Positions 1-9,033 are shown, counted from the stretch's first letter. The stretch is DNA of 60,817 nucleotides from Bacteroides stercorirosoris (GCF_900142015.1 NZ_FQZN01000032.1:1-60817); one strand, 5' to 3'. Numbers and translations are program-made. The notes: generated by a model not told the origin, from the sequence alone.

Positions 1-33
1 CGTTTTTTGGGGGGAATGCTTAAAGATACAAAA

Positions 34-66
34 AAGGCAACTAACTCGCAATGAATTAGTTGCCTT
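34..66. terminator. Terminator-type inverted repeat downstream of the GH43-like gene
   Basis: Perfect 11-bp arms (34-44 and 56-66, AAGGCAACTAA) flank an 11-nt loop. Read on the minus strand the hairpin is followed by a run of T, which fits an intrinsic terminator for the minus-strand gene that ends at 92. Confidence 0.8.
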
Positions 67-91
67 AAATTTTATTATTTTAGGAATATCC

Positions 92-886
92 CTATTTATC
101 GAAGTAAACATAAAGCGCATCATCCACATAGAGCGGAGCGGGACCTTCCGCCCAGTAATCACCGGTGATGGGAGCAGATACTTCAACCGGAAATCCATCC
201 CTGATATTCTTTGTACGCGTAATCCGCAGGTTCTTTTCCGGCGGATTGGAGTTTTCATTCTTCACTACCATAATCAACTCGTCGCTCTTGGGCACCTTCA
301 CAATAGCGGCGTCGATGACGCTGAAATCAGGATTGAAGAACATCTTGGTTTCGGAGAAAGTACGGAAATCCTTTGTAGTCACACAGTACATGCGATGGTT
401 CAAACCCTTCTCACTCTCACTGGTAGCCACTTCTTTGTGGCGGCCGGGGATGGTGGTGGCCCAGAAGATATAATAAGTTTGCGACGGTTCATCGTAGAAA
501 AGTTCGGGTGCCCAGCAATTATGCGCCGTGGGTTCGTGCATCATGACGGGAATGGCTTGTTGCTCGCTCCAGTGAACCAAGTCGCGGGAGGAGGCATAGC
601 CGATGATGCGGTCCGTCCAACTGGAAGTCCACACCATGTGGAAGGTTCCGTCAGGCGACTGGCAGATGCTGGGGTCGCGCATCAGTTTGTCTTTCCCCAC
701 TGCGGGAGTCAGGAAAGAGCGTCCTTCGTTCAGTGGCGTCCAGGTCAGGCCGTCATAACTGTAGGCCAGATGCAGGCCGTCTTCACTGTTACCGGTAAAG
801 TAAGAAAAAAGATAAGCGGGTTTTCCGGCAAAGGCGGTCAACGCCAGACAAAGGGTCAGCGCCAGGCAGGTTATTCTTCTTTTCAT
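92..886 (-). CDS. GH43-like glycoside hydrolase, C-terminally truncated
   Basis: A secreted five-bladed beta-propeller glycosidase of the GH43 type, of the kind that removes arabinose or xylose side chains. The start is placed at Met 886 (MKRRITCLAL), which opens a signal peptide ending near AFA. A minus-strand -7 box (TATATTTG, 918-925) lies between this Met and the longer ORF's upstream Met at 928, so the upstream start would not be transcribed. Visible family features are a blade-1 segment (EDGLHLAYS), the RDPSI segment with the pKa-tuning Asp, and WAEGP with the probable general-acid Glu. The ORF stops right after YVYFDK, where relatives normally run about 50 residues further to close the propeller, and a terminator follows at once. 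At 264 aa it is short for the family. Family assignment is fairly secure; activity is doubtful. Confidence 0.72.
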   Translation of the reverse strand: MKRRITCLALTLCLALTAFAGKPAYLFSYFTGNSEDGLHLAYSYDGLTWTPLNEGRSFLTPAVGKDKLMRDPSICQSPDGTFHMVWTSSWTDRIIGYASSRDLVHWSEQQAIPVMMHEPTAHNCWAPELFYDEPSQTYYIFWATTIPGRHKEVATSESEKGLNHRMYCVTTKDFRTFSETKMFFNPDFSVIDAAIVKVPKSDELIMVVKNENSNPPEKNLRITRTKNIRDGFPVEVSAPITGDYWAEGPAPLYVDDALYVYFDK

Positions 887-917
887 GGGTTCATCAAGAT
901 TAAAAAGTTTACTTTGC

Positions 918-925
918 AAATATAC
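918..925 (-). promoter_or_regulatory. Bacteroides -7 promoter box for the GH43-like gene
   Basis: The minus strand reads TATATTTG, a full match to TAnnTTTG, about 32 nt upstream of the chosen start codon. No convincing -33 box was identified. Confidence 0.5.
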
Positions 926-1061
926 CATATCTCCGGGACATACCCAAGCCCCGGGGAAATGCTAAAATAGAAAGGACATGGTTAATTATTCGAAAAGGAG
1001 GACTTCATAAGATAAATAATCACTTCTTTTGCTCCCACCAAAAACAAAAACAGCCCCTTAC

Positions 1062-1613
1062 ATGAGTAATAAGATAGATATGAAAACGCTTGAAGCCTTG
1101 CAACAGGGATGTCACAAGGCATTTGAGGTTGTTTTTCTGGCTTATTACGGTAAAGTGAAGGCGTTTATATACGGGTACGTCAAGTCCGAACCGGATGCCG
1201 AGGAGTTGGCAGAAGATTTATTTGTAAATCTTTGGGTGAAACACCGGGATATAGACAATACCAAATCGTTCGATGCTTTTCTGCATACGATGGCAAGGAA
1301 TTCGGCAATCAACTTTTTGAAGCGTAAATATGTGCAGGAGGCTTATCTGAGCACAATTCAGGGGCAGGAATACGGTTCTACTTCCGAGGAGGAACTGATA
1401 GCGAAAGAGTTGGGGTTGCTGATTGACGAGACGGTGGAAAACATGCCGGAGCAACGACGGAAGATTTATGCATTGAGCCGGAACGAGGGATTGAGCAATG
1501 AAGAAATAGCCGAACGGCTGCACACAACCAAAAGAAATGTGGAAAGCCAGTTGAGCCTTGCCTTGAAAGAGATACGGAAAACAATCTCATGTTTCTTTGT
1601 CGTATTTTTATAA
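1062..1613 (+). CDS. ECF-type RNA polymerase sigma factor
   Basis: A sigma-70 family extracytoplasmic-function factor of 183 aa that would direct transcription of the receptor gene downstream. Region 2 is seen as the segment around AEELAEDLFVNLWVKHRDID plus the following FLHTMARNSAINFLKRK helix. Region 4 is the LSNEEIAERLHTTKRNVESQ helix-turn-helix near the C-terminus. The start at 1062 is preferred over 1029 because a near-consensus -7 box (TTCTTTTG, 1024-1031) would put the transcript start near 1038. It is followed by a FecR-like anti-sigma gene (2007) and a receptor with a signalling domain (3183), the standard Bacteroides trans-envelope signalling trio. Unusually, 393 bp with a 22-bp repeat array separate it from its anti-sigma gene. 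Confidence 0.9.
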   Translation: MSNKIDMKTLEALQQGCHKAFEVVFLAYYGKVKAFIYGYVKSEPDAEELAEDLFVNLWVKHRDIDNTKSFDAFLHTMARNSAINFLKRKYVQEAYLSTIQGQEYGSTSEEELIAKELGLLIDETVENMPEQRRKIYALSRNEGLSNEEIAERLHTTKRNVESQLSLALKEIRKTISCFFVVFL

Positions 1614-1709
1614 AATCCTGACAGTATTCTATTCGAGAACGGATGCAAGCAGGACATTGATGGGGTATGTCCGGAACAGAGCCGGGCTTAGTGTAGAAGT
1701 GAGTATAGA

Positions 1710-1841
1710 ATCAATGCCGATGATGGGTACAATCAATGCCAATGATTCCTACCATCAATGCCAATGATGGGTATCATCAATGCGGATGATGCCTACCATC
1801 AATACGGATGATGTGTATCATCAATACGGATGATGATAGGC
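1710..1841. repeat. Six-unit 22-bp tandem array (theme ATCAATRCSGATGAT)
   Basis: Six contiguous 22-bp units start at 1710, 1732, 1754, 1776, 1798 and 1820. Every unit begins ATCAAT and carries GATGAT or AATGAT at positions 10-15. The tails alternate between a GGGTA/GTATC type and a CCTACC type, so there is also a 44-bp super-period. Several junctions form ATCATC-loop-GATGAT palindromes. The array fills the sigma/anti-sigma intergenic gap (1614-2006). The rest of that gap shows nothing recognisable. Confidence 0.9.
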
Positions 1842-2006
1842 TCAGCCCTAATGACATCACAGATGACGGCCAGACTGTGTATAGCTGAGTTCATTACCAT
1901 GTACTTATGAACAAAACCTTCATGAATAACCTCTCTTGAAAAAAATATCAGTTTTCTTATTGAGCTTTCCGCATCTCAACTGTATATATACCAAAAGGCA
2001 GTAAAA

Positions 2007-2978
2007 ATGGAAGCAAACTCTATTGTTAGAATCATACGAAAATATTTGTCGGGACGTTTCTCGCCCGAAACAGAGGAAAAGGTTCAGAGATGGATTATCA
2101 AAGACAAGTACCCGGAGGAAAAAGAGGAAGCCTCACTCGCTTATTGGAATGAAGTAGAAGCGAAATCCGATACGGACACTTACCTCGCCTTGGAACGGGT
2201 GAACAAAAGAATCAGTCATCAAAAGATGCGCCCCCTCCCCTTGCGTCAAAAAATCGGCCGCGTCGCAGCCGTACTCATTCCGCTATTCATCCTAGCAGGA
2301 GGCTATCTTTACCATACTTCCACCCGGAATCATCTGATTGAGATTTCAGCAGCATACGGTGAGAAGAAGCACCTCCTCCTGCCCGACAGCTCCGAAATAT
2401 GGCTGAATGCCGGAACCGTTATCAAATACCCCAAACGGTTTTCTGACTCCCAGCGTACCGTGCACCTCAACGGCGAAGCCTACTTCTCCGTCAAAAAAGA
2501 TGCCGCCCACCCGTTCATTGTAAATACTCCGCAGCTCTCCGTCAAAGTATTGGGAACCAAATTCAACGTAAAGGCTTATGCGGACGATAATTCAGTGACT
2601 ACCACCCTGACAAGCGGCAAGGTAGAAGTCACCTCCCCCACCCAGGCTTCCCGGATATTGAAACCCAACGAACAACTGACCTATGACAAGCGCACCTCCG
2701 GCATCAGCATTACGGAAATCCCCGCCAATGACACCGATAGCTGGATCACCGGAAAGCTAATATTCACCCATGCACCTTTCACCGAAATTATCCGGACACT
2801 GGAAAGGCGGTACAACGTAACGTTCACCACCTCCGTCAATATCCCCGCCTCCAAGCGCTACACCGTCAGGTTCCTGAAAAACGAGACTCTGGACGAGATA
2901 TTAACCGTACTGAAAGAAATGATTGGCTTCCGCTACCGGCAGGAGGGCAACGAAATAGAATTAAGTAATAACCCATAA
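2007..2978 (+). CDS. FecR-family anti-sigma factor
   Basis: A 323-aa inner-membrane anti-sigma factor that would hold the ECF sigma factor of 1062-1613 and release it when the outer-membrane receptor reports substrate. It has an N-terminal cytoplasmic sigma-binding helical region (about 1-80), one membrane segment (about 86-103, VAAVLIPLFILAGG), and a periplasmic FecR domain with the typical LPDSSEIWLNAGT and VLGTKFNVKAY segments. A C-terminal DUF4974-like domain ends in a short-STN-like sequence (EILTVLKEMIGFRYR). It lies between the sigma gene and a TonB-dependent receptor carrying an STN domain, as in other Bacteroides signalling sets. Confidence 0.92.
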   Translation: MEANSIVRIIRKYLSGRFSPETEEKVQRWIIKDKYPEEKEEASLAYWNEVEAKSDTDTYLALERVNKRISHQKMRPLPLRQKIGRVAAVLIPLFILAGGYLYHTSTRNHLIEISAAYGEKKHLLLPDSSEIWLNAGTVIKYPKRFSDSQRTVHLNGEAYFSVKKDAAHPFIVNTPQLSVKVLGTKFNVKAYADDNSVTTTLTSGKVEVTSPTQASRILKPNEQLTYDKRTSGISITEIPANDTDSWITGKLIFTHAPFTEIIRTLERRYNVTFTTSVNIPASKRYTVRFLKNETLDEILTVLKEMIGFRYRQEGNEIELSNNP

Positions 2979-3004
2979 AACCCAGCAGCCTATGAAGAAA
3001 AAAG

Positions 3005-3040
3005 GAACCGGATTGTAGCTTGAGACCCTCAACCCGGTTC
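3005..3040 (+). terminator. Hairpin between anti-sigma and receptor genes
   Basis: Arms GAACCGG (3005-3011) and CCGGTTC (3034-3040) enclose a second small hairpin, TTGAG-acc-CTCAA. A T-rich stretch follows after about 10 nt. This looks like a partial terminator or processing hairpin that could set sigma/anti-sigma versus receptor expression. A micro-ORF, ATGAAG..., begins just before it. Confidence 0.5.
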
Positions 3041-3182
3041 TGAGATGTTAATCCTTTTTATTTTTTCAAACTAACAATAAAGTATTAACCCTACAAAGAT
3101 AATGCAAATTGAGTGCAGAACTTTCATGCTTGCATGAGAAAGTTATGCCGGAATGTAGCTTATCTTATAAAAATGTACAATA

Positions 3183-5807
3183 ATGAATCGAATAAGCATT
3201 AATAAGCAAATAAACAAAAACATTATTTTCCTACTCTTCACCCTTCTCTCCCTTGCCGCCACCGCGCAGGATGAAGGGAAAAGAATCACCATACAGAATA
3301 AAAACAGTTCACTGAAAGAAGCCTTTGCCCAGATAGAACTGCAAACCGGCTACAGCGTGGCCTACGAACTATCCGCCTTAGACGTAAAAAAACAACTCTC
3401 TCTTTCCTTCAAGAACCTGAGCATAGACAAAGCATTATCCCAAATCCTGAAAGGTACCCGCTATACCTACAAAATAACAGGCTACCACATCATCATCACC
3501 CCGGTGGACGGACAACAACCGCCTGCCAAAGAAAAGACACAAAAACTAACTCAAACCATAAGAGGCGTCGTTATCGACTCCAAAACCAACATGCCTATAG
3601 AATTTGTCACCGTAAGAATCATGGGTAGCGGTTCGCTGGGCACCACCACCGACAGTTTAGGCCGATTTCGGATAGACCACGTTCTGGTGGGACGCTGCAA
3701 CCTGCAAGCATCTTTTGTGGGCTACAACGCAAGTATCCTCAACGAAATCCCCGTGACTTCCTCCAAAGAAGTGTACCTTGAAATCCCACTCGACGAGAAC
3801 GTTCACTCACTGGACGAGATTGTCATACACCCCGAAGTCCGTAAAGACAAGCCCCTGAACACCATGGCCATCACCGGCGGACGCATGATTAGCATGGAAG
3901 AAGCCGGCCGCTTTGCCAACGGTTTCGACGACCCCGCCCGACTGACCACCGCATTTGCAGGCGTGGCAGGCAGCGTCGGGACAAACGCGATAGCCATCAG
4001 AGGAAACTCCCCCCAGTTCACGCAGTGGAGGCTGGAAGGTGTCGAAATACCCAATCCCACCCACTTTGCCGACGTCTCCGGTCTGGGCGGCGGCTTCCTG
4101 TCCGCCCTGAGCACACAGGTCGTGGGCAACTCCGATTTCTACAACGGCGCTTTCCCTGCCGAATACAGCAATGCCTTATCGGGCGTTTTCGACATGCACA
4201 TCCGCAACGGAAACAATCAGAAGTATGAGCATACCTTCCAGTTAGGAATTATGGGTATCGATCTGGCATCCGAAGGTCCCCTCAGCAAGAAGCAAGGCAG
4301 TTCCTACATCTTCAATTACCGCTTCTCCACCACTTCCTTGGCTACCGGAAATGATATAAACATGAAATACCAGGACCTTGCCTTCAAGCTGAACTTCCCG
4401 ACAAAGAGAGCCGGCACTTTCTCCCTATGGGGGATTGGCCTGATAGACCGCAACAAGCCCGAAGCCGAGGAACGGGAGAAATGGGAAACACAAGCCGATC
4501 GCCAGTCGGGCGAAACCACCCTGGACAAAGCCGCCGCAGGCATGACTCACAAATATCTCATCAATGAAGATACTTATATCCGTTCGTCACTCGCCGCCAC
4601 CTATTCACAAGACCACACGACAGCCAATCAGCAGACGGAAGATGACCGGATAGTCCCCGTAGGAGACATCCGGAATTCCAAATGGGACGTTGTTTTCAAT
4701 TCTTATCTGAACAAGAAATTCAACCCCAACCACGTGAACAGGACGGGCATCACCCTCACGGGACTGAAATATGACCTGGACTATAAAGTCAGCCCCTACT
4801 TCGGACTGGACATCCCTATGGAACAAATCTCAAAAGGCAACGGAGAAAGCGCCGTACTCTCGGCATACAGCAGTTCTGTCATCAATTTAAGCAATCGTCT
4901 CACCGCCAGTCTGGGCCTCACTGCCCAATACTTCACCCTCAACAAGAACTGGTCCGTAGAGCCCCGGGCAGCCATCAAATGGTCTTTCCTTCCGAAGCAC
5001 TCCCTGGCAGCAGCCTACGGACTGCACAGCCGTCGGGAGAAACTGGATTATTACTTCGTGGAACGCACCGTCAACGGCAAAACCGAATCCAACAAATATC
5101 TGGATTTTGCCAAAGCCCATCACTTCGGACTTACATATGACTGGAACATCAACCCGTACATGCACCTGAAGATAGAGCCCTATTACCAATATCTGTTCCG
5201 CATCCCCGTCGAAGAGAATTCTTCCTTTTCCATCATCAATCACCAGGACTTCTATCTGGAAAGGCTACTCAAGAACAAAGGTTCCGGCAGAAACTATGGT
5301 ATCGACATCACTCTGGAGCAATACATGAAAGACGGCTTCTATTATATGATAACAGCTTCCCTATTCAAATCCCGCTATAAAGGAGGAGACAACATCTGGC
5401 GCAATACGCGGCTGGACAAGAATTACCTGCTGAACGTCCTTGCCGGAAAAGAATGGATGGTGGGCCGGCTGAAACAGAATGTACTCAGCCTCAACGGACG
5501 CATCTACTTCCAGGGAGGCGACCGCTACACCCCGGTAGACAGAAAACAAAGCATGATAGAGCATGACATCGTATTCGACGAAACGAAAGCATACAGCGAA
5601 AAGTTCTCCCCAACCATCAACGGGGATATTTCTTTCAGCTACCGGATTAACAAGAAAAAGGTGTCGCACGAGTTTGCCATCAAGCTGCTGAACGTAGGCA
5701 TGCGCACCGGAATGCATTTCTATGAATATAATGAGAAGACCAACAAAATCAAGAAAGTGGATGGCACAGGCTTAATCCCCAATATAAGCTATAAAATATA
5801 TTTTTAA
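3183..5807 (+). CDS. TonB-dependent outer-membrane receptor with STN signalling domain
   Basis: An 874-aa outer-membrane transporter that also signals. The order is: signal peptide (about 1-28, ending ATAQ), secretin/TonB N-terminal (STN) domain (about 35-105), carboxypeptidase-like regulatory beta-sandwich (about 123-210), plug (about 225-340), and a C-terminal beta-barrel ending in an aromatic residue (NISYKIYF). The STN domain is what contacts a FecR partner, which is encoded upstream. Unlike SusC proteins of glycan loci it has no SusD partner, and the next gene is a histidine kinase, so the substrate cannot be inferred. The length fits stand-alone signalling TonB receptors rather than the roughly 1000-aa SusC type. 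Confidence 0.9.
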   Translation: MNRISINKQINKNIIFLLFTLLSLAATAQDEGKRITIQNKNSSLKEAFAQIELQTGYSVAYELSALDVKKQLSLSFKNLSIDKALSQILKGTRYTYKITGYHIIITPVDGQQPPAKEKTQKLTQTIRGVVIDSKTNMPIEFVTVRIMGSGSLGTTTDSLGRFRIDHVLVGRCNLQASFVGYNASILNEIPVTSSKEVYLEIPLDENVHSLDEIVIHPEVRKDKPLNTMAITGGRMISMEEAGRFANGFDDPARLTTAFAGVAGSVGTNAIAIRGNSPQFTQWRLEGVEIPNPTHFADVSGLGGGFLSALSTQVVGNSDFYNGAFPAEYSNALSGVFDMHIRNGNNQKYEHTFQLGIMGIDLASEGPLSKKQGSSYIFNYRFSTTSLATGNDINMKYQDLAFKLNFPTKRAGTFSLWGIGLIDRNKPEAEEREKWETQADRQSGETTLDKAAAGMTHKYLINEDTYIRSSLAATYSQDHTTANQQTEDDRIVPVGDIRNSKWDVVFNSYLNKKFNPNHVNRTGITLTGLKYDLDYKVSPYFGLDIPMEQISKGNGESAVLSAYSSSVINLSNRLTASLGLTAQYFTLNKNWSVEPRAAIKWSFLPKHSLAAAYGLHSRREKLDYYFVERTVNGKTESNKYLDFAKAHHFGLTYDWNINPYMHLKIEPYYQYLFRIPVEENSSFSIINHQDFYLERLLKNKGSGRNYGIDITLEQYMKDGFYYMITASLFKSRYKGGDNIWRNTRLDKNYLLNVLAGKEWMVGRLKQNVLSLNGRIYFQGGDRYTPVDRKQSMIEHDIVFDETKAYSEKFSPTINGDISFSYRINKKKVSHEFAIKLLNVGMRTGMHFYEYNEKTNKIKKVDGTGLIPNISYKIYF

Positions 5808-5955
5808 TGACAAAGAGCACTCCATCACTGGCTATACAATACACAAAAGTTGTATATAATACCCATATTAACCCCTTAAAAATTGTATATTAACCGAATT
5901 AACAACAGAAAAGAACTATCTTCGCAGCCTATTGCTCAATATATGATATTTTTAA

Positions 5956-7521
5956 ATGACTGATACGCAGAATCATAATTTCCATTCACCGGAAGAGTTG
6001 TTGGCCCGGCTTGAGAAAAATGAACAACGGCTCACGGCTGCAAAACAAAAGGCTGCAAAAGCCATGACAGATCGGAAGATTGTTTTAGATAACCTGAACA
6101 TCGGCATGGTCTATCTGAACAAAGAATTCGTAGTACAGTGGGAATCACTGAATCTCTATTCCCACATCATTGGAGAAGATACCTACAAAGAAGGGAAACT
6201 GTGCTATCAGACAGTATTCCACCGGGACACCCCCTGCGAGAATTGTCCGGTGAAAAGGATATTCGAGTCAAAGTCGCAAGAATATCACTCACTGGAACGC
6301 AGTGGGCGTATCCTGGAAGTGACAGCCAACCCTGTATTCAACGAAGATAATGAAATAGAGGGAGGCGTACTGAAACTGGAAGATATAACGGAACGCATCA
6401 GGCAGGAAAAAGAGATTGCCCGCCTGAATATCCTGATGGATGCTATTCTCAATAACATTCCGGTATATCTTTTTGTGAAAGATCCCAATAATGATTTCCG
6501 GTATGTGTATTGGAACAAGGCATTGGTCAGCGGCACCGGAATAACGGCAGCCAAAGTGCTGGGACGCAAAGATGAAGAAATATTCAGTGACTCGCTGGAC
6601 GTGGAAAGGTTTTCAAAGAACGATAAAACATTGATGGACACCCGGGAGGAACTGCATGTTGTAGAAAAGTTCACTACGACAAATGGCGAAAAACGCGTGG
6701 CCAGCTCCATCAAGACGCTCATTCCATCAAGTACCGGAGGCCTGCCGCTTATCCTCGGCATTTCCTGGGATATCACGGAATTAAAAAAAACGGAACAGGA
6801 ATTAATCATTGCCAAAGAAAAAGCAGAAGAAAGCAATCGCCTCAAAACAGCGTTCCTTGCCAATATGAGCCATGAGATACGTACGCCTCTCAATGCCATT
6901 GTCGGGTTCTCGGATCTGATGACCGAAACAGAGGAAATAGAGGAAAAACAGGAGTACATAAAAATCATTAAGAAGAACAATGATATATTGCTGCAACTCA
7001 TTACGGATATTCTCGATCTCTCAAAAATAGAAGCGGAAGTACTTGATTTCAACCTGTCGACGACTGATGTCAATAAGGTTTGTGAAGAGGTGGTGACAAG
7101 CTGCACCATGCGCTGGGATTCACCGGTGCCCATTATCCTCGAAAAAAGTCTTCCCGAGTGTTACATCTATTCTGATAAGAACAGGATATACCAAGTACTT
7201 ACCAACATGATAAACAACGCATTGAAGTTTACACAGGAAGGAGAAATACGGGTAGGATATCACGTACTCGATAACAACACCATCCGCTTTTACGTTCAGG
7301 ACACCGGAATAGGAATCAAGGAGAAGCATATCCCCACCATCTTCGACCGTTTTGTAAAACTCAACTCCTTTGCGCAGGGAACCGGACTGGGGCTTGCCAT
7401 TTGCAAGAACATCGTAGAGCAGTTGCACGGAGAAATTGGTGTCGAATCGAGATGGGGGGAAGGGTCCTGTTTCTGGTTTACATTGCCTTACGACAAGAAA
7501 ATAGTACTAAAAACTTCATAA
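5956..7521 (+). CDS. PAS-domain sensor histidine kinase (soluble)
   Basis: A 521-aa histidine kinase without evident membrane segments, so probably a cytoplasmic sensor. Two PAS domains (about 40-150 and 155-275) are followed by a short coiled linker. The HisKA domain has the phosphorylated His at residue 306 in MSHEIRTPLN. The HATPase domain shows the N box (NMINNALKFT, about 416), G1 (DTGIGI), F box (FDRFVKL) and G2 (GTGLGLAI, about 475). The first PAS domain holds a Cys cluster, C-x12-C-x2-C (CYQT...CENC), which could bind a metal or cofactor. No response regulator is adjacent, so the partner is encoded elsewhere. A near-consensus -7 box, TATCTTCG, lies at 5917-5924. Confidence 0.92.
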   Translation: MTDTQNHNFHSPEELLARLEKNEQRLTAAKQKAAKAMTDRKIVLDNLNIGMVYLNKEFVVQWESLNLYSHIIGEDTYKEGKLCYQTVFHRDTPCENCPVKRIFESKSQEYHSLERSGRILEVTANPVFNEDNEIEGGVLKLEDITERIRQEKEIARLNILMDAILNNIPVYLFVKDPNNDFRYVYWNKALVSGTGITAAKVLGRKDEEIFSDSLDVERFSKNDKTLMDTREELHVVEKFTTTNGEKRVASSIKTLIPSSTGGLPLILGISWDITELKKTEQELIIAKEKAEESNRLKTAFLANMSHEIRTPLNAIVGFSDLMTETEEIEEKQEYIKIIKKNNDILLQLITDILDLSKIEAEVLDFNLSTTDVNKVCEEVVTSCTMRWDSPVPIILEKSLPECYIYSDKNRIYQVLTNMINNALKFTQEGEIRVGYHVLDNNTIRFYVQDTGIGIKEKHIPTIFDRFVKLNSFAQGTGLGLAICKNIVEQLHGEIGVESRWGEGSCFWFTLPYDKKIVLKTS

Positions 7522-7599
7522 ATGACTTATTAGTTTCAATATATGAACCAACCCTTCACGGCAAACGTTATATCAGAAGAACTTTAAAACACAACTATC

Positions 7600-7848
7600 A
7601 TGGAAAAGTATCTGATTCATAGTAACGAATTGCATTTCATTAATAAGGAACGCATTCACCAGGCGGTAGAGAAAATGGTAGAGTCACTGGATATGGCGGC
7701 AGGTTCCACCCGAGGCTTTGACTTGTACACTGTAGTAGAAAGCTACTTCACCGATCTTGAGAAACGAAGGGAAATCAACCATTTACTACATATCGAGAAG
7801 AGTGAATGTGAAGAAATAGAAGAAGAGCTCGGAGTATATGAGATGTAA
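7600..7848 (+). CDS. Small hypothetical protein
   Basis: An 82-aa acidic protein, predicted mostly helical and without signal peptide or membrane segment. It begins MEKYLIHSNELHF and ends in a Glu-rich stretch (CEEIEEELGVYEM). It follows the histidine kinase by 78 bp on the same strand and ends just before a strong bidirectional terminator, which supports it as the last gene of that transcript. I do not recognise a family. A role with the kinase is possible but unsupported. Confidence 0.65.
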   Translation: MEKYLIHSNELHFINKERIHQAVEKMVESLDMAAGSTRGFDLYTVVESYFTDLEKRREINHLLHIEKSECEEIEEELGVYEM

Positions 7849-7881
7849 AAAGAATAACAATATTCGTAGTAAGTAATAACA

Positions 7882-7930
7882 ATAAATGAAGAGGAGCATC
7901 ACAGTAAGTGTAATGCTCCTCTTCATTTAT
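7882..7930. terminator. Bidirectional terminator
   Basis: An 18-bp perfect inverted repeat (7882-7899 and 7913-7930; core GAAGAGGAGCAT) with a 13-nt loop lies between convergent genes. A/T-rich flanks on both sides fit termination in both directions. Confidence 0.85.
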
Positions 7931-7937
7931 ATGACTA

Positions 7938-8807
7938 TCAGTCCTTCGCCTGATGTACCGTCAGTTGTGGGAAAGGGAAGCCGATGCCCTCCTTATTAAA
8001 TACGGAGTAAATGTTTTTGTTCATATCGAAATAAACTCCCCAGTAATCCTCACTCTTCACCCAGGCACGGATGATGACATTCACACTGCTTGCATCGAGC
8101 GCATGAAGGGCGACGAAAGGTGCAGGGTCACCAAGAATCCGTTTATCTTCGGCAATGATGCGGCGGGTGGTTTCTTCTACTTTATCAAAGTTTTCGCCAT
8201 ACTCTACGCCAATCACCCACTCTACGCGGCGGGTATTTTCGCGGCTGTAGTTGGTCACCGTACCACTGCTCAATGCACCGTTCGGGATATAAATCACTTT
8301 GTTGTCACCAGTCAGCAGAATAGTGTGGAATATCTGGATTTCGCGCACTGTGCCCGTTACGCCTTGGCTTTCAATCAAGTCACCTACTTTATAGGGACGA
8401 AGCAATAAGACGATCAGACCACCTGCAAAGTTCTGCAAGTTCCCGGACAATGCCATACCGATAGCCACACCGGCGGATGCCAGCAAGGCGGCAAACGACG
8501 TTGTTTCTACTCCTAACTTACCGATAACGGCGATAATCAACAGGATAGTCAGCAGAATATTCACCAGACTCTTGACAAAACTTTGGATGCTGGCATCTAC
8601 ATGACGCTTCGCCAGCAAACGCGCCACCATCTTATTAAGGAAAGAAATCAGGAAACGTCCAACGATGAAAATCAGCACAGCACCAATAATATGGCCGCCT
8701 GCATTCACTCCCCAATCGATTAATTGCTGAAGAAAGACCTGTAATTTACTGAAACTGTCTTCCACTACTGTTTCAGCGGCAGGAGCCGCTGCTTGTAATA
8801 ATAACAT
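7938..8807 (-). CDS. Small-conductance mechanosensitive channel (MscS family)
   Basis: A 289-aa inner-membrane channel that opens under membrane tension to release solutes during osmotic downshock. Three hydrophobic helices occur in the first half (about 35-60, 75-100 and 105-130). The pore helix is Ala/Gly-rich (ASAGVAIGMALSGNLQNFAGG), as in MscS TM3. The beta domain follows with VGDLIESQGVTGTV and the typical IPNGALSSGTVTNYS. The length matches E. coli MscS. Two minus-strand -7 boxes (TATATTTG at 8883-8890 and TAATTTTG at 8874-8881) lie upstream. It converges on the 7600-7848 gene across a shared terminator. Confidence 0.92.
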   Translation of the reverse strand: MLLLQAAAPAAETVVEDSFSKLQVFLQQLIDWGVNAGGHIIGAVLIFIVGRFLISFLNKMVARLLAKRHVDASIQSFVKSLVNILLTILLIIAVIGKLGVETTSFAALLASAGVAIGMALSGNLQNFAGGLIVLLLRPYKVGDLIESQGVTGTVREIQIFHTILLTGDNKVIYIPNGALSSGTVTNYSRENTRRVEWVIGVEYGENFDKVEETTRRIIAEDKRILGDPAPFVALHALDASSVNVIIRAWVKSEDYWGVYFDMNKNIYSVFNKEGIGFPFPQLTVHQAKD

Positions 8808-8910
8808 AATATTGTTCGTTTGATGTTAATAAAAATGTTTTTTGAGGTGGAGCTAATAATCATCCACCGGTTACAAAATTAACAAATATATTCGATTATC
8901 GTTCACTCCA

Positions 8911-8942
8911 TTTGCTGGTTTCAATGAAAACGGCTACTTTTG
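8911..8942 (+). promoter_or_regulatory. Promoter of the thiamin operon
   Basis: TTTG at 8911-8914, a 20-bp spacer, then TACTTTTG at 8935-8942. Both Bacteroides sigma-ABfr boxes match the consensus at correct spacing, directly upstream of the riboswitch. Confidence 0.8.
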
Positions 8943-8956
8943 CCCCCGATTTCAAC

Positions 8957-9033
8957 TAAGGGGTGCCCTAATATGACGGGCTGAGATCATACCCATTGAC
9001 CTGATCCGGGTAGTGCCGGCGGAGGGAAAAGAA
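8957..9033 (+). promoter_or_regulatory. TPP riboswitch (THI element)
   Basis: The conserved THI-box blocks are present in order: GGGGTGCC, then GCTGAGA, ACCC, GACCTGATC, GGGTA and CCGGCGGAGGGAA. This aptamer binds thiamin pyrophosphate and shuts off the downstream genes when thiamin is plentiful. A possible hairpin pairing AGGGAA with TTCCCCT (about 9023-9049), followed by T-rich sequence, could be the expression platform. The genes controlled are a receptor, PnuT and thiamin pyrophosphokinase. Confidence 0.95.

Noticed and set aside
1710..1841. CRISPR array
   Set aside because: The units are contiguous with no unique spacers, and the same holds for the other four arrays. No cas gene is present.
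6285..7133. Minus-strand ORF (282 codons)
   Set aside because: Antisense to the histidine kinase. Ser/Arg-rich shadow translation.
8957..9033. Cobalamin riboswitch
   Set aside because: The CTGAGA and GACCTGATC blocks are specific to the TPP aptamer, and the downstream genes are for thiamin.
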